Made by a program: the position numbers and the translations under genes. A stretch of 64,000 nucleotides of DNA from Bacilli bacterium (GTDB lineage Bacteria; Bacillota_I; Bacilli_A; RFN20; CAG-288): positions 1,133,535 to 1,197,534 of the forward strand of contig JALCLG010000001.1 in the NCBI GenBank assembly GCA_022647725.1. Reading direction: 5' to 3'. Positions 45,363 to 54,215 of the stretch are shown here, piece by piece (position 1 is the stretch's first letter; each line of letters begins with the position of its first letter). Below the pieces are notes generated by a model, which saw only the letters and a program-made list of their open reading frames with translations, was not told the origin of the DNA and ran no database searches.

Positions 45363-46448
45363 ATGGATGATACTCAAACGGCTTTCTCCATGTTGCTTGA
45401 AGACATGAAGGAAAAAGGTCAAACCGAAATAGTAGATTTACTTCGGAAATGTGACTATGGATTTGTAGAAACTGGGTATGACAATTGGGACGGAGGAACC
45501 TATTTTTACACTTTATATATTTATCTTCGCCTTCCAATAATTAACAATCTGTCTTCGGAGCAAATCAAAGAATGGCAGGATGTTATTGCGAATTCCGCCG
45601 GGCGCTTTTTTGATGAAGGCAATATTTCTCTTTCTGAATGTAGGATAGTTCCTTTTAAAGAATTGTTTATTGATTGGGATTTGATTATTGAACATTGTTC
45701 GCCAAAAGAATTGATTGATCGCGTTGTTAATGAGTCGCGTCTCCTTATTCTCTGTGCTACTGGGACTTCTATATCCGAGATCGAGACTGAATATAAAGAA
45801 AACCATCAAAAATTGGTTTCAATTCTTTCCCTCACGAAAGGCCAAGATTTGATTTTCTCATTTGATTCTTTATGGCAATGGTATGAATTTTACAAAAATG
45901 ATGTCAAGGAGGATCTATCAAAATATGGTAGCCGAAGGAAGTATGTATTAGACAAATATAACGCAACAGTCTCGCTTCTTCAAAAATCATATGTACGAGA
46001 TGTTCGAATCGTCAAAAGGTCAAAAACGGGCTGGGAAGAAATAGAAAATTCCTTGGCTGAATTGAATGTGAAAATATATTCCATTAAAGACAAAATGACA
46101 TTCAATGAAATAGGAGTTCGCTGTCGGGAAACGATTATCGCTTTGGCAAACCAGGTTTATAACGAGAAGGAGCATTTTTCCTTTTTGTCTCAGGATAAGC
46201 AATTAGATTCGAAGGGGAATCGAATCGAACATATTTCCGATACCGATTCATATCGAAAGCTAGATTGTTATGTAAATTCGGTGCTTAGCGGCGGCCAAAA
46301 CGTGACGTTACGCGGTTATGCTAAAAGTACAATAGATTTAGCCAATAGCATGACCCACATTGAAACCGGAGACTTCGTTAAAGCAAAACTATGCATCAAT
46401 GCTACGATGTCTCTTGTTGATATGGTCTATTCAATTTACAAGGGGTAA
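45363..46448 (+). CDS. Uncharacterised defence-island protein, helical
   Basis: A 361-residue protein from the ATG behind GGAGG. No known motif was recognised. The N-terminal part reads MDDTQTAFSMLLEDMKEKGQ and VETGYDNWDGGTYFYTLYIY. The C-terminus (about 275-361) is helical with LRGYAKSTIDLANSMTHIET and AKLCINATMSLVDMVYSI, reminiscent of HEPN-like or Abi-associated helical bundles, but key residues cannot be assigned. It is AT-rich. It is coupled (4-nt gap) to the membrane-anchored gene that follows, so the two may form one unit. Confidence 0.65.
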   Translation: MDDTQTAFSMLLEDMKEKGQTEIVDLLRKCDYGFVETGYDNWDGGTYFYTLYIYLRLPIINNLSSEQIKEWQDVIANSAGRFFDEGNISLSECRIVPFKELFIDWDLIIEHCSPKELIDRVVNESRLLILCATGTSISEIETEYKENHQKLVSILSLTKGQDLIFSFDSLWQWYEFYKNDVKEDLSKYGSRRKYVLDKYNATVSLLQKSYVRDVRIVKRSKTGWEEIENSLAELNVKIYSIKDKMTFNEIGVRCRETIIALANQVYNEKEHFSFLSQDKQLDSKGNRIEHISDTDSYRKLDCYVNSVLSGGQNVTLRGYAKSTIDLANSMTHIETGDFVKAKLCINATMSLVDMVYSIYKG

Positions 46449-46452
46449 TTTC

Positions 46453-47022
46453 ATGGATCTAACATGGCTGTGGACATCGTTGGTTGGTGTAGGGGCGACG
46501 ATACTTGGTACATTTTTAGGCTGGTTTCTTGGCAAACCCAAAAACAAGCGATTGGACATCAAGGTCTCAAATTTTGTTGAGCCAATAGAATCTCGGAACG
46601 GAGAAGGCCTTTTTTGCGACGGTTTGAAAGATGGAGAGTTGGATTCTATTAGGCTTGGAGTCAATTTGGTATTTTATAATCCCTCCGACAAGATTAAGGT
46701 TATTCGAGATTTAAGAATCGAGTTTTATAACAGCAAACGGGTGATTTTGTTTTCCTGTCCTGTGCTTGATATGGGCCAGGCCAAAAACTTACATGGTCTT
46801 ATTATTGCTGACGACGTACCAGCAATGAACGTTCTCCCTGGGTATGCCGTCCTTTTCAAAGGGGAATATTTTATCAACCACGATAACCTCCAAAAGAAAG
46901 ACGAGATTGATAACTGCTTGCTGGTTTACAATGATGAGAAGATGAAAAAACGGGTGTTTAGTCTTGGAACATTCAACTTTAAATCAATCGTTTTAATCAA
47001 AACTAAAGAAGTGAAGAAATAA
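46453..47022 (+). CDS. Membrane-anchored beta-rich protein, uncharacterised
   Basis: This 189-residue protein has one N-terminal membrane helix with glycine spacing (LVGVGATILGTFLGWFLG, about 9-26), then a positively charged stop and a beta-rich cytosolic domain (NLVFYNPSDKIKVIRDLRIE). The layout and the strand pattern followed by IRDL match the protein at 52749 in the second module (LIGLGTGILSTVAG, VTFQNHKRDVAFIRDLCLF). An AAGGGG site precedes the ATG at 46453. Its role is unknown. Confidence 0.65.
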   Translation: MDLTWLWTSLVGVGATILGTFLGWFLGKPKNKRLDIKVSNFVEPIESRNGEGLFCDGLKDGELDSIRLGVNLVFYNPSDKIKVIRDLRIEFYNSKRVILFSCPVLDMGQAKNLHGLIIADDVPAMNVLPGYAVLFKGEYFINHDNLQKKDEIDNCLLVYNDEKMKKRVFSLGTFNFKSIVLIKTKEVKK

Positions 47023-47271
47023 AAGCCGATTCCTACATTTCGTCAGTTCGGATATGAAATGGTTTGCTCCACCAAACGAAACACCAGACGGACCGCCCGT
47101 CGGAATTCAAGTTTCTCGATGGTGCGTTCGTCTTAAGGTTCTACCTCGGTAATACAAGATAGGACCACAAGCAAGAAAGAGGGTTCAGAAACCCTCTTTT
47201 TTTGATAGCATCAAGACATTGGGGTAAAATATTAAAGTAAAAGATACGTTGCTTTTGGGAGGAATAAAACA
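47023..47271 (+). other. Intergenic region with tRNA-end repeat, hairpins and terminator
   Basis: This stretch holds the copy of TCCACCAAACG (47068-47078) inside a small hairpin GTTTG/CAAAC, a hairpin GACGG/CCGTC near 47097-47111, a terminator at 47177-47203 (AAGAGGGTT/AACCCTCTT then T run), and the promoter (TAAAAT at about 47225) and GGGAGGA site of the next gene. A related block TCGGATATGAA..GGTTTGCTCC recurs at about 57991-58015. Confidence 0.5.
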
Positions 47272-48054
47272 ATGGCAAAAAGTCTAATTATTCAAGATTT
47301 GGTTTCTAACAAAGCCTCTCTTTCTCAAGCACTTGAAAGAATATTAATTATTTCACTAGAATTGGGCGATCAAAAAGTTCAAGACTGGGTAAAAAATGAA
47401 GTGAATGGATATAAAACAAAAAACCTTCCTGAATATCGTTATACTGAACTAATTCCAATTGGAAGTTATCAATTATATAGTCTTGGTTCTTTACTTCGTT
47501 ATTCCAATCAAATCTTGCCAACAATGGGTGTTCCAGAAGATCTGAAAAAAGATATGAACCATCATGGTCTGACGCAAGGAATTCCTGAGCTCCTTGATCA
47601 AAAGGCGCAGATAGAAAAGGGAGGCACTGTTGGTATCCCGGTATCGCCAGAGATGTTTAGTATGTTTCAAAAAGGTACAAATGCAGAAGTGACAAGCGCT
47701 ATTTTGTCTTTCTCTAGTTACGCAATTGAAGGAATCATCGAGGAAGTTAGAATTCGTGCAATCGAATTGCTAACATTGTACGAGAAAAATTTTGGAAATC
47801 TTGATCAATTTGATATTAGTCAGAACGAATATTCGGATTCTGATATTGGAAAATTAAAAGATGCAGCTGATACAATTATTAAAGGTGGCTCTATTGGGAA
47901 TACTGTTATCGTAAATTCGAAAATCAAGGGCTCAAATATAGGGAAGAATAACAGCTCAAGTAAAGAAATCAAGACTGAAGTCAACCCAAATGTTAATCTT
48001 GCTCCAAAGGAAAGCCTTTTTAGCAAAATGTTGCATATTTTCAAGAAGCGCTGA
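47272..48054 (+). CDS. AbiTii-domain protein
   Basis: The N-terminal part of this 260-residue protein (about 5-55) matches the AbiTii domain pattern: SLIIQDLVSNKASLSQALER, then LELGDQKVQDWVKNEVNGY. The middle is helical. The C-terminus is a low-complexity Asn/Ser/Lys region (KGGSIGNTVIVNSKIKGSNI, about 200-225) and a basic tail. AbiTii domains occur in abortive-infection and other antiphage proteins, often fused to an effector or sensor part. The gene has its own promoter and is AT-rich, and it lies next to a restriction-modification operon. Confidence 0.75.
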   Translation: MAKSLIIQDLVSNKASLSQALERILIISLELGDQKVQDWVKNEVNGYKTKNLPEYRYTELIPIGSYQLYSLGSLLRYSNQILPTMGVPEDLKKDMNHHGLTQGIPELLDQKAQIEKGGTVGIPVSPEMFSMFQKGTNAEVTSAILSFSSYAIEGIIEEVRIRAIELLTLYEKNFGNLDQFDISQNEYSDSDIGKLKDAADTIIKGGSIGNTVIVNSKIKGSNIGKNNSSSKEIKTEVNPNVNLAPKESLFSKMLHIFKKR

Positions 48055-48072
48055 AACGAGAACGGCTTGATT

Positions 48073-48156
48073 GCTGAAACAGGATAAGGGGGTGGCGCAA
48101 TCTGCGTCACCGCCCATCTTTGGGTAGACTCAACAATGGGAAACCCATATGGCGAT
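48073..48156 (+). ncRNA. Folded 84-nt element, copy 2 (upstream of Mod/Res operon)
   Basis: Nearly identical to copy 1 over its first 48 nt (hairpin A unchanged). Hairpin B is TTGGG/CTCAA (48120-48124 with 48129-48133) and hairpin C is ATGGG-AAA-CCCAT (48136-48148). Outer stem GCCcAT/ATGGC is kept. The pair changes relative to copy 1 are compensatory. Both copies lie between the end of one gene and the promoter of a methylase operon, so the element could be a stand-alone RNA, a 3' end of the upstream gene, or a folded recombination site between cargo blocks. Confidence 0.7.
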
Positions 48157-48228
48157 AGACCCAAAATTCGGCACAAAAGTGTAACATCAAACGATATATT
48201 TGCGATATGATATTAAAGAGGATTTTCT

Positions 48229-49833
48229 ATGAACACAAAACTAGAACTTTTCTGGATTGGCAAAGACCAAAAGACGGAAGTAGAACCACGAATACTGGTT
48301 GAAGATAAAACTAAGAGTTTTTCTCGGCAACCCGAAATATCCTTGCTTGATAGCAAGTGTACTTTCGACAATGTTCTGATTCATGGTGATAACCTTCTTG
48401 CTTTAAAAGCTTTGGAGCAAGATTATGCCGGTAAGATTAAATGTGTTTATATTGATCCTCCTTATAACACAGGAACTGCCTTTTCAACCTATGATGATAA
48501 TCTTGAGCACAGCACTTGGCTTTCCTTAATGCTACCGCGTATTCGCGAAATCTGGACTCTTTTGGACAAAGACAACGGATCTCTATGGATCAGTATAGAC
48601 GATGATGAACAAGCCTATTTGAAAGTTTTGTGTGACGAGGTTTTTGGAAGAAATAATTTTGTCTGCACAGTCATTTGGGAGAAAAAATATTCGCAGCAAA
48701 ACGATTCAAAATGGTTGTCTGATAGTCACGATTTCATAATGGTTTATGCTAAGAGCAAAGTAACTTGGAGACCAAATTTACTTCCACGAGGTGAAAAGCA
48801 AAACAAATATTATAAATATGATGACAATGATGGACGTGGCTTGTGGAGATCTGACAATGTATTAGTAAAAACTTTTTCTCAATCTGGAGTGTTTGGTATT
48901 GAAAATCCGAAAACACACCAAGTCTATTTTCCTCCAAAGGGCAGCTGTTATCGCTTTAGCGAATCAACAGCAAAAGAATATCTTGCACAAAACCGCTTTT
49001 ATTTTGGAAAAGACGGAACAGGAGCACCGCAATTAAAACGATATTTGTCGGAAGTTAAACAAGGAACTGTATGTAGAACCTTGTGGCTTCGAGACGATGT
49101 TGGTGATAATCAGGAAGCAAAACATGAAGTTAAGCAATTCAACAGCAGCATAGTTTTTTCAACACCGAAACCAGAACGATTGATTAAAAGAATACTTTCG
49201 TTAGCAACTAATCCCGGAGATTTTGTGTTAGATTCATTTCTGGGCTCCGGCACCACGGCCGCCGTTGCTCAAAAAATGAACCGCAAATGGATTGGCATTG
49301 AGATGACGGATGTTGCCTATACTCATGACAAGCCCCGCCTTGATATGGTAATCAAAGGTGAAGACAAAGGCGGTATTACTAAAGAAACGGGCTACAAAGG
49401 TGGCGGCGGTTATAAATTCTATGAGCTTGCTCCAACGCTTATTCTGAAAGATGATTTTGGTCAGGCTATTATCAATCCTGAATACAATCCAGCAATGCTC
49501 TCGGCTGCTGTGGCCAAGCATGAGGCCTATTCCTATGAACCTAACTCTTCCGTGTTCTGGAAACAGGCCCATAATGGCGACAAAGCCTTCTTATACGTAA
49601 CTACGAAGCACGTTACGTCCGAATATGTGGAATCCATCCATCAGCAGATGAAGGAAGATGAAACCCTTTTGATTTCATGTGAGTCCTATGATGAGTCTGC
49701 TGCAAATGTCTCTAAATCAATCATCATCAAGAAAATACCTCAATCGCTCCTTAGAGACTGCACTTATGGGGTAAATAACTACAATCTCAACATTGTTAAT
49801 CCGCCTGAATATGAGGATGAAGACAATGATTAA
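48229..49833 (+). CDS. Type III-like DNA adenine methyltransferase (Mod)
   Basis: This 534-residue beta-class N6-adenine methyltransferase has the catalytic motif DPPYNTG at 76-82 and the AdoMet motif SFLGSGTTAAVAQ at about 334-346, in the beta-class order (motif IV before motif I). The middle target-recognition region is AT-rich (VTWRPNLLPRGEKQ). It overlaps the Res gene by 8 nt. Together they form a type III-like restriction-modification pair, where Mod sets specificity. An AGAGGA ribosome binding site precedes the ATG. Base composition rises after the recognition region, hinting at exchange of that part. Confidence 0.9.
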   Translation: MNTKLELFWIGKDQKTEVEPRILVEDKTKSFSRQPEISLLDSKCTFDNVLIHGDNLLALKALEQDYAGKIKCVYIDPPYNTGTAFSTYDDNLEHSTWLSLMLPRIREIWTLLDKDNGSLWISIDDDEQAYLKVLCDEVFGRNNFVCTVIWEKKYSQQNDSKWLSDSHDFIMVYAKSKVTWRPNLLPRGEKQNKYYKYDDNDGRGLWRSDNVLVKTFSQSGVFGIENPKTHQVYFPPKGSCYRFSESTAKEYLAQNRFYFGKDGTGAPQLKRYLSEVKQGTVCRTLWLRDDVGDNQEAKHEVKQFNSSIVFSTPKPERLIKRILSLATNPGDFVLDSFLGSGTTAAVAQKMNRKWIGIEMTDVAYTHDKPRLDMVIKGEDKGGITKETGYKGGGGYKFYELAPTLILKDDFGQAIINPEYNPAMLSAAVAKHEAYSYEPNSSVFWKQAHNGDKAFLYVTTKHVTSEYVESIHQQMKEDETLLISCESYDESAANVSKSIIIKKIPQSLLRDCTYGVNNYNLNIVNPPEYEDEDND

Positions 49834-52534
49834 GCTAAATCAAAAGATTTATCCCGAGTACACTCTCGATTACATCAAGGACACGATGTCTTTACGCAAG
49901 CCTCAGTGGTACAGCGTTAAGATTCTTAACGATATTCTTGATGAAATACCTCTTTCCAAAACCCCGGATATTTCTTCTGCCGAAAAGACCGTCAATGAGC
50001 TTTATCCGATTTTCACCTCTTTTGACCATCCCTTCATGTCCATGACCTTTGCCTTGGCAACAGGCGTTGGGAAAACAAAACTGATGGGAGCTTTCATCAC
50101 TTACCTTTATACCAATAAAGGTGTTCGCAACTTCTTCGTTGTCGCCCCCAGTTTGACGATTTACGAGAAATTAAAAAACGACCTAGGAAATCCAAGCCCT
50201 GACAATGAGAAGTATGTTTTCAAAGGCGTCAGTTGCTTTGCCAACCGTCACCCGATTATCTGGGCTGATGATGACTATAAAAATAAGGGCACTCTTCAGC
50301 TCGAAAACGATATGGATGTGAACATCTATATTTTCAATATCTCGAAATTCAATTCTGATGATCGCCAAATCAGACACCTTAACGAATATTTGGGCCAGAG
50401 TTTCTATGATTATCTCTCATCCCTTCCGGATCTTGTTTTGCTGATGGATGAATCACACCATTATCGGGCAAAATCCGGGTTCCAATCCATCAATGAACTT
50501 CATCCTATCCTTGGACTTGAGTTGACAGCCACACCGAAAGTTCAGGACGGCACCAAAGAGATTCTTTTTAAGAACGTAGTTTATGAATATCCTTTGAGCA
50601 AGGCTATCCAGGACGGCTATACCAGGACCCCATATGCCATGGCACGGCGTGACCTTGATGTTTCAAACCTCAGCAATGAAGAAATAGACCAGATTATGCT
50701 GAATGACGGCATTCGCCATCATGAAAATATGAAAGCGGCTTTGAAGAAATTCGCGGCAAATACTGGGAACCGTTTGGTAAAGCCCTTTATGCTTGTCGTA
50801 TGCAAAGACACCGACCACGCGAACAAGATATATGAATTCATCAAAAGCAGTGCATTCCAAGACGGAAGATATAAAGACAAAGTAATTATTATCCATAGCA
50901 ACCTAACAGGGGATGAAAAAGACGAGAACATAAAGCTTCTCCTTAGTGTTGAAAGAAATGACAATCCGACCGAGATAGTTATCCATGTCAACAAACTGAA
51001 GGAGGGGTGGGACGTCAATAACCTCTATACCATTGTCCCTTTAAGAACCGCCACAAGCCGTGTTCTTCGTGAACAGACTATCGGCCGTGGACTTCGCCTG
51101 CCTTTTGGCGTAAGAACTGGTGACAAGGATGTAGATTCCGTCGTTATCACTGCCCACGATAAGTTCAACGAGGTCATACAGGAAGCCAACGATCCCAATT
51201 CTATTCTCCATGCCGGCGGAATGATTTGGGCTGATATGGAAAAGCAAAAACAGATAGCCCAAAGCCACGCTAACGTCCAATTACAGCTGATTCCAACAGA
51301 GGGGGAACATTCCTCTGAAACACAGACGCTTGTGGGCAAAGTCAAGTCAGAAATGTGTGTCCAAGAAAATGACGATTCGTTTGATAATCTCTATAACATG
51401 GCACTGGACTATATTAATGACACTGCAGCCCAAAAATTAGAGTCTGAGAAGCAAGAAAATCTTACAGCCGAGAATTTGAAAAAGGACTTAAGTCAAAGAG
51501 CTGTTGAGCCTGACCTGCAGAAATACATTGAGGCCATCTTTAACTGCGGTGGTGACGAACTAGTTGATGAAATCAGAAAGAAGGTAATGTATTTACCTAA
51601 GCTTAGGACCGAAGAGATCGGAGAAGAACAGTACATTATCAAGGATTTTGATTTAGATATGACTTTGATGAGCTACGTTCCTCTTACTACGGACGTTGTC
51701 ATCAAGAGCCTTACTGATAATTCCGAGACGGTTGTGGAAAAAGCTAATTCAGCCCTTGTTTTGAAATCGTTTGACCCCAAGATGGAACTTGCCAAAGGGT
51801 TGAGCGAAATCCCAGAGGTTGATTACCGCAAATGCTCCAGTATCATCAAAAAGATAATCATGCAGTTCCTGACCCATTATGCTGAGAAGGGCTATGACTA
51901 CGACATGCAGCGAAACATCGTCTTTGCCAACAAAAACAGCATCATAAGCCAGATGAAAGAGCAGCTTATTTCCCATATCGCTGTGAAATACGAAGGTGCT
52001 ATTGAAGCCGTGGTCGGTGTCCAAACGGAAATCATTCGTCAGCAGTTTGATACTGCCGGTGGCACCAAGGATATTCATGAGGTTCCGGAAGAAAATATCA
52101 GCTCGATAGTCTATACCGGCGCCAAGAAATCTCTCACTGATCTTTTCAAGTTCGACAGCGAACCGGAAAGAATATTTGCTATTGTCTGTGAGGATTCCCC
52201 GGAAGTCATCAATTGGTTACGTCCGGATTCCAGACAATTCAACATCACCTACAATCATGGCCATTTGTATGAGCCTGATTTCGTCGTTGAGACCAACGAT
52301 TGTTACTATCTTGTAGAAGTTAAGGCCCGTAACAAAATGAGCGACCCTGACGTATTGTCGAAGAAAGATCGTGCTGAAAAATACTGCAAATTAGCCAGTG
52401 CGTACAATGTCGCCCAAGGACATAAGCCGTTCCGATATGTTTTCATTCCCCATGACGAGATTCTTTCAAATTCCAGCTTCAAAGCTTTGAAAGACAGATT
52501 TGTTACGGAAGAGGATAAAAAAGATGGAGTATAA
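49826..52534 (+). CDS. Type III-like restriction subunit (Res): SF2 helicase and PD-(D/E)XK nuclease
   Basis: This 902-residue protein has Walker A ATGVGKTKLMGAF (about 79), DESHHYRAKSG (about 208), ELTATP, REQTIGRGLRLPFG (motif VI), and a C-terminal PD-(D/E)XK nuclease with EPDFVVE and LVEVKARNK (about 815-836). It would translocate along or scan DNA and cleave when the site is unmethylated. The ATG at 49826 overlaps the mod stop and has GAGG 9 nt upstream; earlier in-frame ATGs lie inside mod. Confidence 0.9.
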   Translation: MIKLNQKIYPEYTLDYIKDTMSLRKPQWYSVKILNDILDEIPLSKTPDISSAEKTVNELYPIFTSFDHPFMSMTFALATGVGKTKLMGAFITYLYTNKGVRNFFVVAPSLTIYEKLKNDLGNPSPDNEKYVFKGVSCFANRHPIIWADDDYKNKGTLQLENDMDVNIYIFNISKFNSDDRQIRHLNEYLGQSFYDYLSSLPDLVLLMDESHHYRAKSGFQSINELHPILGLELTATPKVQDGTKEILFKNVVYEYPLSKAIQDGYTRTPYAMARRDLDVSNLSNEEIDQIMLNDGIRHHENMKAALKKFAANTGNRLVKPFMLVVCKDTDHANKIYEFIKSSAFQDGRYKDKVIIIHSNLTGDEKDENIKLLLSVERNDNPTEIVIHVNKLKEGWDVNNLYTIVPLRTATSRVLREQTIGRGLRLPFGVRTGDKDVDSVVITAHDKFNEVIQEANDPNSILHAGGMIWADMEKQKQIAQSHANVQLQLIPTEGEHSSETQTLVGKVKSEMCVQENDDSFDNLYNMALDYINDTAAQKLESEKQENLTAENLKKDLSQRAVEPDLQKYIEAIFNCGGDELVDEIRKKVMYLPKLRTEEIGEEQYIIKDFDLDMTLMSYVPLTTDVVIKSLTDNSETVVEKANSALVLKSFDPKMELAKGLSEIPEVDYRKCSSIIKKIIMQFLTHYAEKGYDYDMQRNIVFANKNSIISQMKEQLISHIAVKYEGAIEAVVGVQTEIIRQQFDTAGGTKDIHEVPEENISSIVYTGAKKSLTDLFKFDSEPERIFAIVCEDSPEVINWLRPDSRQFNITYNHGHLYEPDFVVETNDCYYLVEVKARNKMSDPDVLSKKDRAEKYCKLASAYNVAQGHKPFRYVFIPHDEILSNSSFKALKDRFVTEEDKKDGV

Positions 52535-52727
52535 GAAACTTTTGAACCTCATCAACCTTCGAAAAGCTACGAAGGTAACTCAGGTCGAAATGGCAAGGAA
52601 TTTTGGAGTTTCACGTGTCACCTATGCTAGATGGGAGTCTGGAATGTCAAAGCCTTCCATTGATAATATTGAGAAAATGGCAGATTTCTTTGATGTTTCG
52701 ATAGACTATATTCTTGGCAGGAAATAG
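52524..52727 (+). CDS. XRE-family helix-turn-helix regulator
   Basis: This 67-residue single HTH_3 protein (LRKATKVTQVEMARNFGVSR, YARWESGMSKPS, DYILGRK) starts 11 nt inside the end of res behind GAGGA. It is probably a controller of the restriction-modification operon, placed at its end rather than its start as in the first module. Confidence 0.85.
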   Translation: MEYKKLLNLINLRKATKVTQVEMARNFGVSRVTYARWESGMSKPSIDNIEKMADFFDVSIDYILGRK

Positions 52728-52748
52728 GCCTTTGCCTTTGGAGGCAAT

Positions 52749-53324
52749 ATGAGTCAAGAAACTATAAATCTTCTTATTGGACTAGGAACCGGAATTTTGA
52801 GTACTGTAGCCGGAGGAGTAATTGTGCGAATGCTATCGGAAAGATTGAATAAATTTGGCGAGATTAAAAAAATCCTCCGCATCATTGATTTAAAGCCATC
52901 GGAAGGTTATATCGCTATCGATGTTACGTTTCAAAACCACAAGAGAGATGTCGCTTTTATTCGTGACCTTTGTTTATTTGAATGGAAGGATGGTTCCTTG
53001 CGTCGTTTTATCCAAATTGATAAGATTGGTGCTCCTGAGCGCGATGGCATCCCCATCCCCGGTGGTGAAAAAATGGTACTCGGTGAAAATGGCTATTATT
53101 CTTTCGCTATTCCTCCTCGTGAGGCAAAAAACATTCGTGTTGCTTTTTTGACTCGTGAGAATCCAATTTTGCTAAACTCTCTTCTTCTTGGCTATTATGA
53201 CGATAATGAACATTTAATTCTTGTTAAGTTGCCTTTGAAAAGTCATCAGACAATAGCGGTGGGTAAAGACATGGTATTTTCTAATAACTATAAGGGAAAT
53301 ATTATTGATCCAAAATGGAATTAA
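52749..53324 (+). CDS. Membrane-anchored beta-rich protein, counterpart of the 46.5-kb protein
   Basis: This 191-residue protein has an N-terminal helix LLIGLGTGILSTVAGGVIV (about 8-26), then a soluble beta-rich domain (YIAIDVTFQNHKRDVAFIRD). The architecture and the NxxK/R..IRDL pattern match the protein at 46453, although overall identity is low. The gene is AT-rich and follows the XRE gene by 21 nt (GGAGG upstream). The function is unknown; a membrane sensor or effector for the nearby defence genes is possible. Confidence 0.65.
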   Translation: MSQETINLLIGLGTGILSTVAGGVIVRMLSERLNKFGEIKKILRIIDLKPSEGYIAIDVTFQNHKRDVAFIRDLCLFEWKDGSLRRFIQIDKIGAPERDGIPIPGGEKMVLGENGYYSFAIPPREAKNIRVAFLTRENPILLNSLLLGYYDDNEHLILVKLPLKSHQTIAVGKDMVFSNNYKGNIIDPKWN

Positions 53325-53338
53325 CGGAGGAATACACA

Positions 53339-53677
53339 ATGAATGAAAAGAAAGAACTTTATCAACAATTCATTAACAAAATTGATGGCGTTAATGACCC
53401 CGAAAAGCTGAAGAAGATTGCTATTAAGGTTGGGCACCTTAATGACTTACTGGATATTCATGATTCAGGACTTAAAAATTTTATTGACGAGATTTCTAAA
53501 TTCTTTTCCCCATCAATTAAAGGCAAAATTAAGAAGGACGTTAAAGATTGTTTTGATAAATTTGACGAATATGATTCGAAAGAAACTGGGCAAATTGTCT
53601 CTACTCTAAAAGAAATAAATGATATTTGCGAGGATGATTTTTGGACTAGGCTCGGCAATATCTTCAAAGGCTCATGA
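53339..53677 (+). CDS. Small helical protein, uncharacterised
   Basis: This 112-residue charged, mainly helical protein (NEKKELYQQFINKIDGVNDP, KKDVKDCFDKFDEYDSKETG) has GGAGG 10 nt before the ATG. The gene overlaps the next gene by four bases. There is no signal peptide or known motif. It may be the soluble partner of the membrane protein that follows. Confidence 0.6.
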   Translation: MNEKKELYQQFINKIDGVNDPEKLKKIAIKVGHLNDLLDIHDSGLKNFIDEISKFFSPSIKGKIKKDVKDCFDKFDEYDSKETGQIVSTLKEINDICEDDFWTRLGNIFKGS

Positions 53678-54147
53678 TGAAATCAAGAAGCAAATATCAT
53701 GTGTTAGTTTTTTTATCGTTTGTCTTGGTCCCCTCAACATTTGTCGGAATCTCTGCTCTTTTTGTTGCTTTGAATGTCGATAAAATTTGGGGCAACATGT
53801 TTGTTGAAGGAATGGGGAACTTAAACCAATTCTTTACTTTGCTTGCTTATAGACTTCTTATATATTTCTTGCCACCCATTTTGCTTTCTTTTATTCCGTT
53901 TGATAAACGTTATTCATGGTTTAACAGGCTTTTAATTTGGATGAATTGGTGTTTTCTCGTTCTTATCATCGCCAATCTTATTATCAAATTTTTTGGTATC
54001 GATTTGATTTTACTAAAAGATAACATTTCTATTTTATCGATTGTAGACACAGCGGTTTCACTGTCCGGTTACGTTCTAACGTTTATTAAAAAGAAAAAAG
54101 TTACTTTCGACTCAACTGATTCTGTTTTGGGCGAGAAACCTTATTGA
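53674..54147 (+). CDS. Small polytopic membrane protein, uncharacterised
   Basis: This 157-residue protein has about four membrane helices (LVFLSFVLVPSTFVGISALF, LLAYRLLIYFLPPILLSF, MNWCFLVLIIANLIIKFFG, SIVDTAVSLSGYVLTFI) and a charged tail. It is coupled to the upstream helical gene (ATGATGA overlap). The pairing of a small soluble protein with a membrane protein in a defence island resembles toxin-type effector pairs, but there is no motif to support it. Confidence 0.6.
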   Translation: MMKSRSKYHVLVFLSFVLVPSTFVGISALFVALNVDKIWGNMFVEGMGNLNQFFTLLAYRLLIYFLPPILLSFIPFDKRYSWFNRLLIWMNWCFLVLIIANLIIKFFGIDLILLKDNISILSIVDTAVSLSGYVLTFIKKKKVTFDSTDSVLGEKPY

Positions 54148-54215
54148 TTTGATCTAGATGGTGCCCTTTTGATTTTGTATTATTTCTTAACCCCATTTGG
54201 GATTCTTGCTTTTTG

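Noticed and set aside
47043..47080. A second complete tRNA ending CTCCACCA
   Set aside because: No acceptor, D or anticodon arms can be formed upstream; only the 3' end is similar.
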